A program made the translations under genes and the position numbers. This document shows positions 17,677-24,689 of a stretch of 30,142 nucleotides of DNA, piece by piece. The DNA comes from Dehalococcoidia bacterium UBA7891 (lineage in GTDB: Bacteria; Chloroflexota; Dehalococcoidia; Lucifugimonadales; UBA826), in contig DLRJ01000030.1 of assembly GCA_002500485.1 (NCBI GenBank), forward strand, positions 1 to 30,142, written 5' to 3'. Position 1 is the stretch's first letter, and the number at the start of each line of letters is the position of its first letter. Under the pieces are notes generated by a model. That model made no database searches. It worked only from the letters and a program-made list of their open reading frames with translations, and was not told the origin of the DNA.

Positions 17677-18594
17677 ATGAGTGACAACAGACCGTTAGAT
17701 TTTGGCCAATTTTGGTACTCCTTAGGAAAAGAATTGAGTGAGGTGCCGATAGCTGCAGAGACGGAAACCCTTCCCATGCGTTCAACAGATTTTGCAGATC
17801 TATACGGGATTCATATTTCAAGCATAGGGCCATACACGATATATGGCTACCTGAGTATTCCGAAAGGGGACGGCCCTTTTCCGGTTATTTATTATGTGCC
17901 TAAAAATGCCAGTGTTTTGGAAATAATCCCACAGGGAACTTCCAATCAAATAAGAAGTAGATATATTACTTTTTCACTAGCCTGCCGTGGAATGAGAACT
18001 GCAGATAGCCCATATGCGGCTATGTATCCAGGACAGCTTACTGAAGGAATAGAATCTCTCTCTTCGTACATTTACAGGGGAATAGTCGCGGATACTCTTA
18101 GAGGACTAGATTTTTTGTTGACATGCCCAATGATTGATAGGTCGGCAATTGTCGCCTGGGGAAATGACAACGCTTTGCTGGCAGGAGCACTACATGGCGC
18201 AGTAACACACATAGTTTCAACTCCCTCATTTCTATATGACACAATTAACCAGGCCTCCAGAACTTCCTCATACCCTCTTGAGGAGTTTAATGATTATCTC
18301 CGGCACAACCCAGAAAGAAAAGGCCAAATATCGGAAATTCTTAGTTATTATGATTTGAGATTTCATAGTTCGGCTGTAACCGCTGAATCCCTCATTATGG
18401 CCGATTATGACGGAGGTCTTTTTGACAAAAAAACTTTACGGAACCTCACAGAAAATATGAATGGTGCGGTTACAGTTCACTCCTCTGAACGATCCAGTTA
18501 TAAAGATGGTATGTTCTGTGAGAAATGGATCACAGATAAATTATTTGGTAAAGACGCAACACCCATAGTTCCTAACCATTGGCAGCTAGAATAA
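17677..18594 (+). CDS. Catalytically degenerate AXE1-family paralogue (probable pseudoenzyme)
   Basis: The 305-residue protein is clearly homologous to its upstream neighbour: DFGQFWYSLGKELSEV, YTIYGYLSIPKGDGPFPVIYYVP, YIYRGIVADTLRGLDFLLTCPMIDRSAI and YPLEEFNDYLRHNPERKGQISEILSYYD each match a counterpart there. The catalytic machinery is gone. The nucleophile elbow reads VAWGNDNALL, so the Ser169 equivalent is Asn163. The GHGHE histidine motif is replaced by SERSSYKDG. The Asp loop is LIMADYDGGLFDKK. The frame is intact and near full length, so it is unlikely to be a decaying pseudogene. It may be a partner subunit, a ligand-binding protein, or an enzyme with altered chemistry. It follows the active paralogue after 7 nt. 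Confidence 0.75.
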   Translation: MSDNRPLDFGQFWYSLGKELSEVPIAAETETLPMRSTDFADLYGIHISSIGPYTIYGYLSIPKGDGPFPVIYYVPKNASVLEIIPQGTSNQIRSRYITFSLACRGMRTADSPYAAMYPGQLTEGIESLSSYIYRGIVADTLRGLDFLLTCPMIDRSAIVAWGNDNALLAGALHGAVTHIVSTPSFLYDTINQASRTSSYPLEEFNDYLRHNPERKGQISEILSYYDLRFHSSAVTAESLIMADYDGGLFDKKTLRNLTENMNGAVTVHSSERSSYKDGMFCEKWITDKLFGKDATPIVPNHWQLE

Positions 18595-18611
18595 ATTTCT
18601 TGGAGTTTGAA

Positions 18612-19556
18612 ATGGGGCTTAAAGATCAATTGGTACCAAGTGGTATTTCCGTTCCTCAGTCCTTTATTGATGGTCCTGTGGATATGGGTCTCATAAAGGA
18701 ATTTGTGATCGCAGCGGAAGACCTGGAATATCAAGGGCTATGGGTACAGGAAAAAATTATAGGAGGGATATCTTCCCTAGAGCCTATTAACCTACTTAGC
18801 TATATATCTGGGTTGACATCAGTAGCAGCACTAGGAGTTGCTGTACTTATAGGGTCCACTAGAAATCCGATCTTATTGGCCAAAGAATTGGCTACATTAG
18901 ACCAGATGTCGAATGGGAGGTTGATCTTAGGATATGCCCTTGGAGGTAACCTGAAAAATTACCGATTGATGGATGGTCCGGATTCCAAGAGGGTGCGCCA
19001 TTTTATAGAATCATTACATGTAATAAAGGCTTTATGGACGGAAGATTCTCCGAATATTCAAGGTGACTTTTGGACTTTTGATGATCTCCCAATGTATCCC
19101 AAACCAGTACAAAAACCTCATCCCCCGATATGGTTTGGTGGTCGTCATCCTGCTGCCTTGAAAAGATCTGCTAGGTATGCAGATGGTTGGATGGGGGCGG
19201 GTTCAACGACATCTGGCCAATTTATAGAACATGTAAAAATTATTAGGACTGAGTTGAATCGTCTTAATAGATCAAGTGACGATTTCAAAATCTCTAAAAG
19301 AGTTTATGTCGCCATAGATGATAATAAATCCAGAGCTGAAGATAGGCTGAGGACCTGGTTTAAAGCAAACTATGGGAACTCAGACTTAGGGTCACAAGTA
19401 TCTGTCTGGGGACCTAGTGATGAAATTGTCCCTGAACTACAGCACCTAATTGATTCAGGTGCAGGTATGTTGATGTTTAATCCTGTATTTGACCATATGT
19501 TTCATGTGGAAATCCTAAAAAAAGAGGTAATACCTTTTTTGACCGTTGCTTCCTAG
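18612..19556 (+). CDS. LLM-class (luciferase-like) flavin/F420-dependent oxidoreductase
   Basis: This belongs to the bacterial-luciferase-like TIM-barrel superfamily, whose members use FMNH2 or F420 in monooxygenase or dehydrogenase reactions. I place the start at ATG 18612, which has GGAG 6 nt upstream. A longer TTG start at 18579 would overlap the preceding gene and lacks a good ribosome-binding site. From 18612 the protein has 314 residues. Family marks are FVIAAEDLEYQGLWVQEKI, TSVAALGVAVLIGSTRNPILLAKELATLDQMSNGRLILGYALGG, HPPIWFGGRHPAALKRSARYADGWMGAG and DSGAGMLMFNP near the end. Which flavin it uses and its substrate cannot be read from sequence. In this cluster an organosulfur or ester-linked substrate is conceivable, but that is inference. 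Confidence 0.85.
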   Translation: MGLKDQLVPSGISVPQSFIDGPVDMGLIKEFVIAAEDLEYQGLWVQEKIIGGISSLEPINLLSYISGLTSVAALGVAVLIGSTRNPILLAKELATLDQMSNGRLILGYALGGNLKNYRLMDGPDSKRVRHFIESLHVIKALWTEDSPNIQGDFWTFDDLPMYPKPVQKPHPPIWFGGRHPAALKRSARYADGWMGAGSTTSGQFIEHVKIIRTELNRLNRSSDDFKISKRVYVAIDDNKSRAEDRLRTWFKANYGNSDLGSQVSVWGPSDEIVPELQHLIDSGAGMLMFNPVFDHMFHVEILKKEVIPFLTVAS

Positions 19557-19624
19557 TCGTTTATCTTATGATGGTTCGGGTAATACGGCCCGTGTTTTAA
19601 TGCTCAAATTAATGGAGGGGTGTA

Positions 19625-20470
19625 TTGGCTACTGAAAGTTTCGCAAATTCCGGAATACTTGTTAATACTGAATGGTTAAATAGCCACATAGATGATCCGG
19701 ATATCCGGATCGTTGACTGTGATATGTTCGATTCTTATGCGAGAGCACACATAAAAGGGGCGGTTGGTATAAAAGTGCACCATTACATCAAGCACCCTTC
19801 GTATTCCCAAGATTCCAAGTCATACCCACTGGTCGCGGAACCGGATGTTGTTAAAGAACTTTTTGAAAGTATGGGCATCGGGGATGATACTACTGTAGTG
19901 AGTTATGACAGTGGTGGAAGTCTATGGGCTAGTAGGTTTTGGTGGGTATTGAACTATTACGGGCATAAAAATGCCAAAGTGTTAGATGGTGGATGGAAAA
20001 AATGGTTCGATGAAGGTAGGCCAGTGTCAATAGAACCTCCTTCCCCAAAGGAAGTTTCCTTTACCCCGTCTGCTGATGAAACAATAATATGCACTTTAGA
20101 TCAAGCTGTTTCCAAGATCGATGATTCCGATGTTGTTTTTCTTGATGTAAGGTCGGATGGGGAATGGGATGGGACAAATTCAAGAGGTAATTCGAGGTCG
20201 GGCCGGGTTCCTGGGTCTGTTCATTTGGAATGGTTGAATTTCATAACAGATGACAAATACCACACTATAAAGAGTCCTTCTGAGCTTCGAGATATGCTAA
20301 AAGCTGTCGGGGTTACCCCAGAAAAAGAAGTAATAACTTATTGACAGGGTGGAATCCGTGCGGCGCACGGAGTGTTTGTACTTACACTTTTAGGGTATGA
20401 GAACAAAAGAAATTACGATGGTTCAATGGGTGAATGGGCTAATCGGGCCGATACACCTTTAACAACGTAA
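19625..20470 (+). CDS. Two-domain rhodanese-type sulfurtransferase with an in-frame UGA at the active-site cysteine (predicted selenoprotein)
   Basis: Sulfurtransferases of the SseA/TST type carry a sulfane sulfur on a catalytic Cys in the second of two rhodanese domains. The first domain (about 10-135) runs from LVNTEWLNSHIDDPDIRIVD to AKVLDGGWKKWFDEGRPV. The second begins near 150 (VVFLDVRSDGEWDG...GRVPGSVHLEW). At residue 240 the frame has TGA (20342-20344) between VITY and QGGIRAAHGVFVLTL, exactly where the catalytic Cys of the TYCxGG loop belongs. Reading continues for 41 residues (LLGYEN...NYDGSMGEWANRADTPLTT) to TAA at 20468-20470, giving 281 residues, normal for the family. A hairpin fitting a bacterial SECIS starts 10 nt after the TGA. 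The start is TTG with GGAGGGG upstream. The alternatives are a Cys-to-stop mutation or a sequencing error; selenocysteine is favoured. No sel genes are in the window. Confidence 0.8.
20355..20371 (+). promoter_or_regulatory. Candidate bacterial SECIS hairpin (selenocysteine insertion element)
   Basis: TCCGTGC and GCACGGA form a perfect 7-bp stem around a GGC loop. The loop begins 18 nt after the last base of the in-frame TGA (17 nt between them). Known bacterial SECIS elements lie directly downstream of the UGA within the coding region, with a small apical loop carrying an early G, commonly some 16-37 nt from the UGA. This hairpin fits those limits at the near end. The loop is small and there is no bulged U as in E. 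coli fdhF, so it is not an exact copy. The stem is unusually GC-rich for its surroundings. Part of it encodes the conserved IRAAHG peptide. Confidence 0.55.
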
Positions 20471-20515
20471 TTTTTAGGGTTACCAGATTCTCTAGATTTC
20501 AAAAAGGGAGATTCC

Positions 20516-21664
20516 ATGGGTAGATCGATTCATCATCCTGTTGGGCTTATACATAATTCACCTTCTAGTACCTTCAATGGGTATACGTTATTCAGTACCA
20601 ATGGTGGTAACCATGCCACCATGATTGATAATCTTGGGCGAGTCGTCCACAGATGGAATTATGATGGGGGAATAGTCTATGCCTATCTTCTACCAAACGG
20701 AAACTTATTGGCTAGAACCAAACCTCCCAGAGATGTAGAAATTGTGAAAGACTTGGGCGGATCTTCAGCCTCGCTTATAGAGATGGATTGGGATTCAGAG
20801 ATTGTGTGGGAATACAAAAATCCTATGTTGCATCATGATTATGCGAGGTTACCTAACGGTAATACAAGTGTTCTTTTATTTAAAGAACTGGATGAGGAGA
20901 TTTCTCAACAAGTAAAAGGAGGCCATCCTAAAGAAGATGACCCTAAAAGAATATTAGGGGATGTTATAAGAGAGATTACTGAAGATGGCAAGACAGTAAA
21001 TGAATGGGAAATCTACCAGGAATTGGATTTTGAGGAAGATGTGATATGCCCTTTAGAGCATCGGAGGGAGTGGACCCATGCCAACTGCTTGAATTTGATG
21101 CCTAATGGAGATTTTTTAATAAGCTTTCGAAATATTAGCACCGTGGGGATAATTAGTAGAGAAACTGGAGAATTTCTTTGGAAATGGGGCCCTGGAAATG
21201 TGTTTCACCAACACCATCCTACCGTTTTGGAAAATGGGAACATATTAATATTCGATAACGGTAGTCACTCCCAGGGTGCGGATAGATCTCGTGTAATTGA
21301 GGTAAATCCAATAACAAATGAAATTGAATGGGAATACACTGAGACTCCAGCTATGGCGTTTTATAGTTTTCATATAAGCAGCGCCGAAAGACTGGCCAAT
21401 GGGAACACTTTAATTTGTGAGGGTGCTTTCGGAAGAATTTTTGAGGTCACCAAAAACGGTAACGTTGTTTGGGAATACATAAACCCTTTCTACTCTCCTG
21501 ATTTAAGATCGGGAGACCCAACAAATATGGTATTCCGGGCCCATAGATACTCGCCAGAAGACCCCACTCTTGATGGAAGAGATTTGAATCCTGACATTTA
21601 TAGCAATATAAATCGACTATATGCGGGTAGTGATGATAACAAAAATCGTTTGATCGTAAATTAA
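20516..21664 (+). CDS. Arylsulfotransferase (ASST)-like beta-propeller protein
   Basis: The 382-residue protein matches the arylsulfotransferase / PQQ-like propeller pattern. It opens with FNGYTLFSTNGGNHATMIDNLGRVVHRWNYDGG and has repeated blades of the form LPNGNLLAR, EMDWDSEIVWEYKNPMLHHDYARLPNGN, EWTHANCLNLMPNGDFLISFR, HHPTVLENGNILIFDNGS, SAERLANGNTLICEG and VTKNGNVVWEYINPF. ASST enzymes move sulfate between phenolic compounds using active-site histidines. Several blade histidines are present (HHDY, EWTHAN, QHHP, YSFHIS). Unlike periplasmic ASST it has no signal peptide, so it should be cytoplasmic, and sulfotransfer is not assured. The start is ATG with GGGAG upstream, 45 nt after the sulfurtransferase TAA. 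The sulfur-linked neighbour makes a sulfate or sulfur theme tempting, but that is inference. Confidence 0.7.
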   Translation: MGRSIHHPVGLIHNSPSSTFNGYTLFSTNGGNHATMIDNLGRVVHRWNYDGGIVYAYLLPNGNLLARTKPPRDVEIVKDLGGSSASLIEMDWDSEIVWEYKNPMLHHDYARLPNGNTSVLLFKELDEEISQQVKGGHPKEDDPKRILGDVIREITEDGKTVNEWEIYQELDFEEDVICPLEHRREWTHANCLNLMPNGDFLISFRNISTVGIISRETGEFLWKWGPGNVFHQHHPTVLENGNILIFDNGSHSQGADRSRVIEVNPITNEIEWEYTETPAMAFYSFHISSAERLANGNTLICEGAFGRIFEVTKNGNVVWEYINPFYSPDLRSGDPTNMVFRAHRYSPEDPTLDGRDLNPDIYSNINRLYAGSDDNKNRLIVN

Positions 21665-21697
21665 GTTCAGAAAAACGAAAATTGTAAGGAGGATTTC

Positions 21698-22375
21698 ATG
21701 AATTTGTTATTAATGAGCGGTGGTAGGCATCCATATGAGGAATCAACTCCAGTGCTTAAAGGTTTTTTGGAGTCGGCGGGCCATACTGTTATCGTAAGAG
21801 AAGATGCAGAGGCATTGACTGACGGTACTTTAAATAAGTCTGATGTTTTGATTTTTAATACCCTCCGAGAGGGTGATATGGCTTTAGATACTGCACAACA
21901 GAACGCATTACAAGGTTATATTAGTTCCGGGAATGGTTTCGTGTGCATCCACATTTCAGGTTGTGTTCCTGATACATGGAACGAATATGGAGAAATCACC
22001 GGTGGCGGCTGGGTAATGGGTCAAAGTTTTCATCCACCCTATAGCAATTTTTCCGTCGATGTTGTGAATGGGTCACATCCGTGTGCTTCAAGTATTTCAG
22101 CATTCAACACCGATGATGAGCTGTATATGAACATTGATTATAGAGATGGCAATGACGTGTTTATCACGGCTGACTTTCAAGGTGGTGTATATGGGAAAAA
22201 TAGGGCAGGGGCAGAAGATATGGAAATGGAAGGAGGTACCTTCCCATTAGCGTGGACCAGGTCTTATGGGGCAGGCAAAGTATTTGTGACATTACTAGGA
22301 CATGACGGTAAAAGCCATCAAAACGAAGGCTTTCAAAAGTTGGTGTTAAATGGCGTTGATTGGGCCACTTCCTAG
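21698..22375 (+). CDS. ThuA-like domain protein (glutamine-amidotransferase-like fold)
   Basis: The 225-residue protein fits the ThuA-like family, a flavodoxin-like class I GATase fold found in sugar-utilisation gene sets. It has MNLLLMSGGRHPYEESTPVLKGFLESAGHTV, a second strand SDVLIFNTLREG, the nucleophile-elbow-like region GNGFVCIHISG, the GQSFHPPYSNFSVDVVNGSHP segment, FNTDDELYMNI and the C-terminal FPLAWTRSYGAGKVFVTLLGHDGKSHQNEGFQKLVLNGVDWA. All of these are family-typical. The biochemical role of this family is poorly defined; roles in sugar oxidation or isomerisation have been suggested. The start is ATG with a strong AAGGAGG 5 nt upstream. It is the last gene of the plus-strand cluster and converges with the zinc-ribbon gene after 22 nt. 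Confidence 0.82.
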   Translation: MNLLLMSGGRHPYEESTPVLKGFLESAGHTVIVREDAEALTDGTLNKSDVLIFNTLREGDMALDTAQQNALQGYISSGNGFVCIHISGCVPDTWNEYGEITGGGWVMGQSFHPPYSNFSVDVVNGSHPCASSISAFNTDDELYMNIDYRDGNDVFITADFQGGVYGKNRAGAEDMEMEGGTFPLAWTRSYGAGKVFVTLLGHDGKSHQNEGFQKLVLNGVDWATS

Positions 22376-22389
22376 TTGAAACCAACTAG
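22372..22389. repeat. Short inverted repeat at the convergent gene junction
   Basis: CTAGTTG and CAACTAG form a perfect 7-bp stem around AAAC. The first arm contains the TAG stop of the ThuA-like gene. No T tract follows on either strand, so it is a poor intrinsic terminator. It may help protect the 3' ends of the two converging transcripts. Chance is not excluded. Confidence 0.3.
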
Positions 22390-22397
22390 ATAGTTGC

Positions 22398-22580
22398 TCA
22401 AGTCTGGGCGGGGAGATTTTTGAGAACTGATTCCGCCCAGACCGTGAGGTTTTCATCAAGATCTTCCCCACAATGAGGGCACTCGTAATCCCCTGTGCTC
22501 CATCGCATCCCGCAGCCGCCACATGGGGATATCTGATCTAGGCTGTTAATAAGAAATTGTACATTTTCCTGTACATTCAT
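22398..22580 (-). CDS. Small zinc-ribbon protein (60 residues)
   Basis: I do not recognise a named family. The protein has two Cys pairs, Cys20-x2-Cys23 (SPCGGCGMRW) and Cys34-x2-Cys37 (YECPHCGEDL), typical of a zinc ribbon. They are flanked by an amphipathic N-terminal helix (ENVQFLINSLDQI) and a C-terminal one (NLTVWAESVLKNL). It is too small to be an enzyme, so a protein- or nucleic-acid-binding accessory role is likely. The ATG at 22580 has a GGAG about 10 nt upstream. It follows the sugar kinase by only 15 nt on the same strand, so it is very probably a real gene at the end of that operon. Confidence 0.7.
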   Translation of the reverse strand: MNVQENVQFLINSLDQISPCGGCGMRWSTGDYECPHCGEDLDENLTVWAESVLKNLPAQT

Positions 22581-22595
22581 ATTTGTGTATCTCCG

Positions 22596-23528
22596 CTATC
22601 TTAAATTTCTAACCTTGTCATATACTTCTTTTCGGTAGGGCATTGGATTAAGTGCCCCTCTTCCAGTGATGGTTATGCCTGCACAGACGTTGCCTATCAG
22701 AGCTGACTCGGCGATCGATTTTCCTTCAAGGAAGCCATGAATAAATCCACCTTTGAAGGAATCCCCCGCTCCAGTCGTATCGATGACAGGCCCTGCTGGC
22801 ATAGGATCCAGTTGCATTACCTCATTTTCAGCTCCTATCAATGCCCCATCTTCCCCAAGAGTCACCACAACAGTTTCAACTCCTCTACGATTTGCTTCCT
22901 GAATGACCTTCTCAGGGTCCTCAGTCTCGAACAGTACCTTAGAATCAGCAGGTGCGCTTGGCAAAAATATGTCGACGTAGGGCATTAGCTCTTCCATAGC
23001 TTCTTTTGCTTCAGAAGGATTCCAAAGTTGATGCCTGTAGTTTGGGTCGTAGGAGACGGGTACACCATTCAATTGGGCAATTTGTGCGGCAGCGAGTACT
23101 GTCGCCCGGGAGCTTGGTGAAATAGCTTGAGCAATTCCACTGCAATGCATAATTTTTGCGCCAGATATATATTCAGGATTTAGTTCTTCTGGTTTTATAG
23201 TTGATGGGGCACTTCCAGCTCTGTAGTAAACGAACTCCCTGTCTCCGTCGGGCATGACAGTAACAAAATGGACCGCATTAAATCCGTCACTAGACAAAAC
23301 GTGGGTTGTATCTATTCCTTCCGAAGAAAAAATATCGAGCAGATAACCTTCAAAAGGATCATCGCCCAGCTTGGTTATGTATCCGGTGTTAGTTCCTAAC
23401 CTGCTGGCGGCAACAATAATATTAAGGCTGTCACCTGCCACAGATCGCCTGAAAGTTTCGGCTGTATCCATAGGCTCTTCGGAGAAAAGCTCTATCATGG
23501 ATTCTCCAATGCTCAACATGTCTGGCAT
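22596..23528 (-). CDS. PfkB-family sugar kinase, 2-keto-3-deoxygluconate-kinase-like
   Basis: This is an ATP-dependent sugar kinase of the ribokinase/PfkB superfamily with 310 residues, the usual size. It starts with LSIGESMIELFSEEP and has the substrate-lid segment RRSVAGDSLNIIVAASRLGTNTGYITKLGDDPFEGYLL, the DPNYRHQLW motif common in KDG kinases, and the anion-hole/catalytic signature DTTGAGDSFKGGF with base Asp256. The DPNYR motif and the GESM start favour 2-keto-3-deoxygluconate or a similar 2-keto sugar acid over fructose or ribose. Its ATG overlaps the stop of the upstream LLM gene in TAATG, so the two are translationally coupled. With the GH105-like protein nearby, phosphorylation of an unsaturated-uronate breakdown product is plausible, as inference. 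Confidence 0.87.
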   Translation of the reverse strand: MPDMLSIGESMIELFSEEPMDTAETFRRSVAGDSLNIIVAASRLGTNTGYITKLGDDPFEGYLLDIFSSEGIDTTHVLSSDGFNAVHFVTVMPDGDREFVYYRAGSAPSTIKPEELNPEYISGAKIMHCSGIAQAISPSSRATVLAAAQIAQLNGVPVSYDPNYRHQLWNPSEAKEAMEELMPYVDIFLPSAPADSKVLFETEDPEKVIQEANRRGVETVVVTLGEDGALIGAENEVMQLDPMPAGPVIDTTGAGDSFKGGFIHGFLEGKSIAESALIGNVCAGITITGRGALNPMPYRKEVYDKVRNLR

Positions 23529-24592
23529 TATTTTAGATGTTTCCTCACTTCGACAGGAGAGCAGGCATTCATCACATCCAGAGTTCCCTCCACTGTTCCT
23601 GGTCTTGACGATACAACTCGCACTATAGCGTTATCGAGACCCTCAGAAAGCCTGGCAAACTCAGAGGCAGCATTCTCCGCTTTTCCAAAATAGGCTACAG
23701 ACCGTAATATATTTTCAGGGAATGCCTCTGCTACCTCGTCATTTGAGGCTCCCTTTTTCCTCATTTCGTCGAGTGCAGCGAGTTCTGACGTAAAGCCCAT
23801 TCTTTCAAAGTGAGCTCTGTAACCAAAAGTTCTTTCTCGATCGCTTGGAACGACAGCTCCCAGAGCATAATTCATAGTAGCTTTTGCAAGGGCAACTCGC
23901 GCTTTTTCCTCGTCTTCGTCAACGCAGATGCGTATGTATTCTGCAACTTTCACGGAGCCTTTCTTTCGACCCGACTTGTTTTCACCAATCTCTATTTTCT
24001 TCCGACTCCACGCTATTTGCTCGGGGGCACACCAGTTCAAAGATGCGCCATCGGCGAGTTCACCAGCCAATTCCAACATTTTGGGACCAAGAGCTCCTAG
24101 ATACACTGGGGTTTTTGGAGCGGGTCTGATTCCAAGCCTTGAGTTTATAAGGGTTTCGACAGATCCTTCATAATCAACTTTCTCTCCCCGAACCAGTTGA
24201 GTGATTATTTCAAGGTAATCCCTCATCATACCCAGTGCCGAGACGTTGGGCATATTTATGGATTTCCTGACGTCAGGACGATAAGCACCACCCGCCCCAA
24301 TGCCCATTATGAATTTACCATCGGTCATCTTGCTCACGGTTCCCCCTGCCATCGCGAAAGCCATGGGAGTTCTCCACATAACTGGGGATACAGCAATACC
24401 TGTTTCAAGCCCGCCTTCTATCACATCGCACGAAGCCGCCCATCTCATCAGACACATATGATATGAATCTTCCCCTGTTCCCTCTGGTGTCCATATACTT
24501 TGAAATCCGAGTCTTGCAGATTCTCTTGAAAGTTCGAATTGCTGTTGTAAGTCAAGGCCCAGAGTTGGATCTAATCCCACACCAATATTCAT
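23528..24592 (-). CDS. LLM-class F420/flavin-dependent oxidoreductase
   Basis: This is a second luciferase-like TIM-barrel oxidoreductase, only distantly like the one at 18612. I place the start at ATG 24592 because GGAG lies 6 nt upstream; a TTG at 24610 would add six residues and includes that site. From the ATG it has 354 residues. Signatures are NIGVGLDPTLGLDLQQQFELSRESARLGFQSIWTPE, ETGIAVSPVMWRTPMAFAMAGGTVSKMTDGKFIMGIGAGG, TPVYLGALGPKMLELAGELADGASLNW and EYIRICVDEDEEKARVALAKA. The pattern is like F420-dependent dehydrogenases and reductases, but the cofactor cannot be settled by eye. It couples to the kinase through TAATG and follows the GH105-like gene by 97 nt. Confidence 0.85.
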   Translation of the reverse strand: MNIGVGLDPTLGLDLQQQFELSRESARLGFQSIWTPEGTGEDSYHMCLMRWAASCDVIEGGLETGIAVSPVMWRTPMAFAMAGGTVSKMTDGKFIMGIGAGGAYRPDVRKSINMPNVSALGMMRDYLEIITQLVRGEKVDYEGSVETLINSRLGIRPAPKTPVYLGALGPKMLELAGELADGASLNWCAPEQIAWSRKKIEIGENKSGRKKGSVKVAEYIRICVDEDEEKARVALAKATMNYALGAVVPSDRERTFGYRAHFERMGFTSELAALDEMRKKGASNDEVAEAFPENILRSVAYFGKAENAASEFARLSEGLDNAIVRVVSSRPGTVEGTLDVMNACSPVEVRKHLK

Positions 24593-24689
24593 ATTATTCT
24601 CCTGTAACAAGTTGGTTTAAATTACATATTTTCTATCTGTAGTTTTAAGGAAACGATGACTTCAAATAATTCCGATTCACAAATTTAAT

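Noticed and set aside
17677..18594. Second AXE1 copy as a pseudogene
   Set aside because: Full-length uninterrupted frame with conserved non-catalytic motifs; only the catalytic positions are changed, which fits a pseudoenzyme better than decay.
18579..18611. Upstream TTG start of the first LLM gene
   Set aside because: It would overlap the preceding gene by 16 nt and has no good ribosome-binding site, whereas the ATG at 18612 has GGAG at the right distance.
19574..19597. Terminator or promoter in the 68-nt gap before the sulfurtransferase
   Set aside because: Only a 4-bp CGGG/CCCG stem and poor -35/-10 matches are present, so neither is supported.
20342..20344. TGA read as Trp through an alternative genetic code
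   Set aside because: TGA ends other genes here (for example the CoA-transferase at 10865-10867), tryptophans in all proteins are TGG-encoded where checked, and the family needs Cys, not Trp, at this site.
20345..20470. A separate small gene after the sulfurtransferase stop
   Set aside because: The stretch has no start codon with a ribosome-binding site and its translation is the ordinary C-terminal end of the same sulfurtransferase, in the same frame with no gap.
22372..22389. Intrinsic terminator between the ThuA-like and zinc-ribbon genes
   Set aside because: The 7-bp stem is AT-rich and has no T tract on either side, so I kept it only as an inverted repeat.
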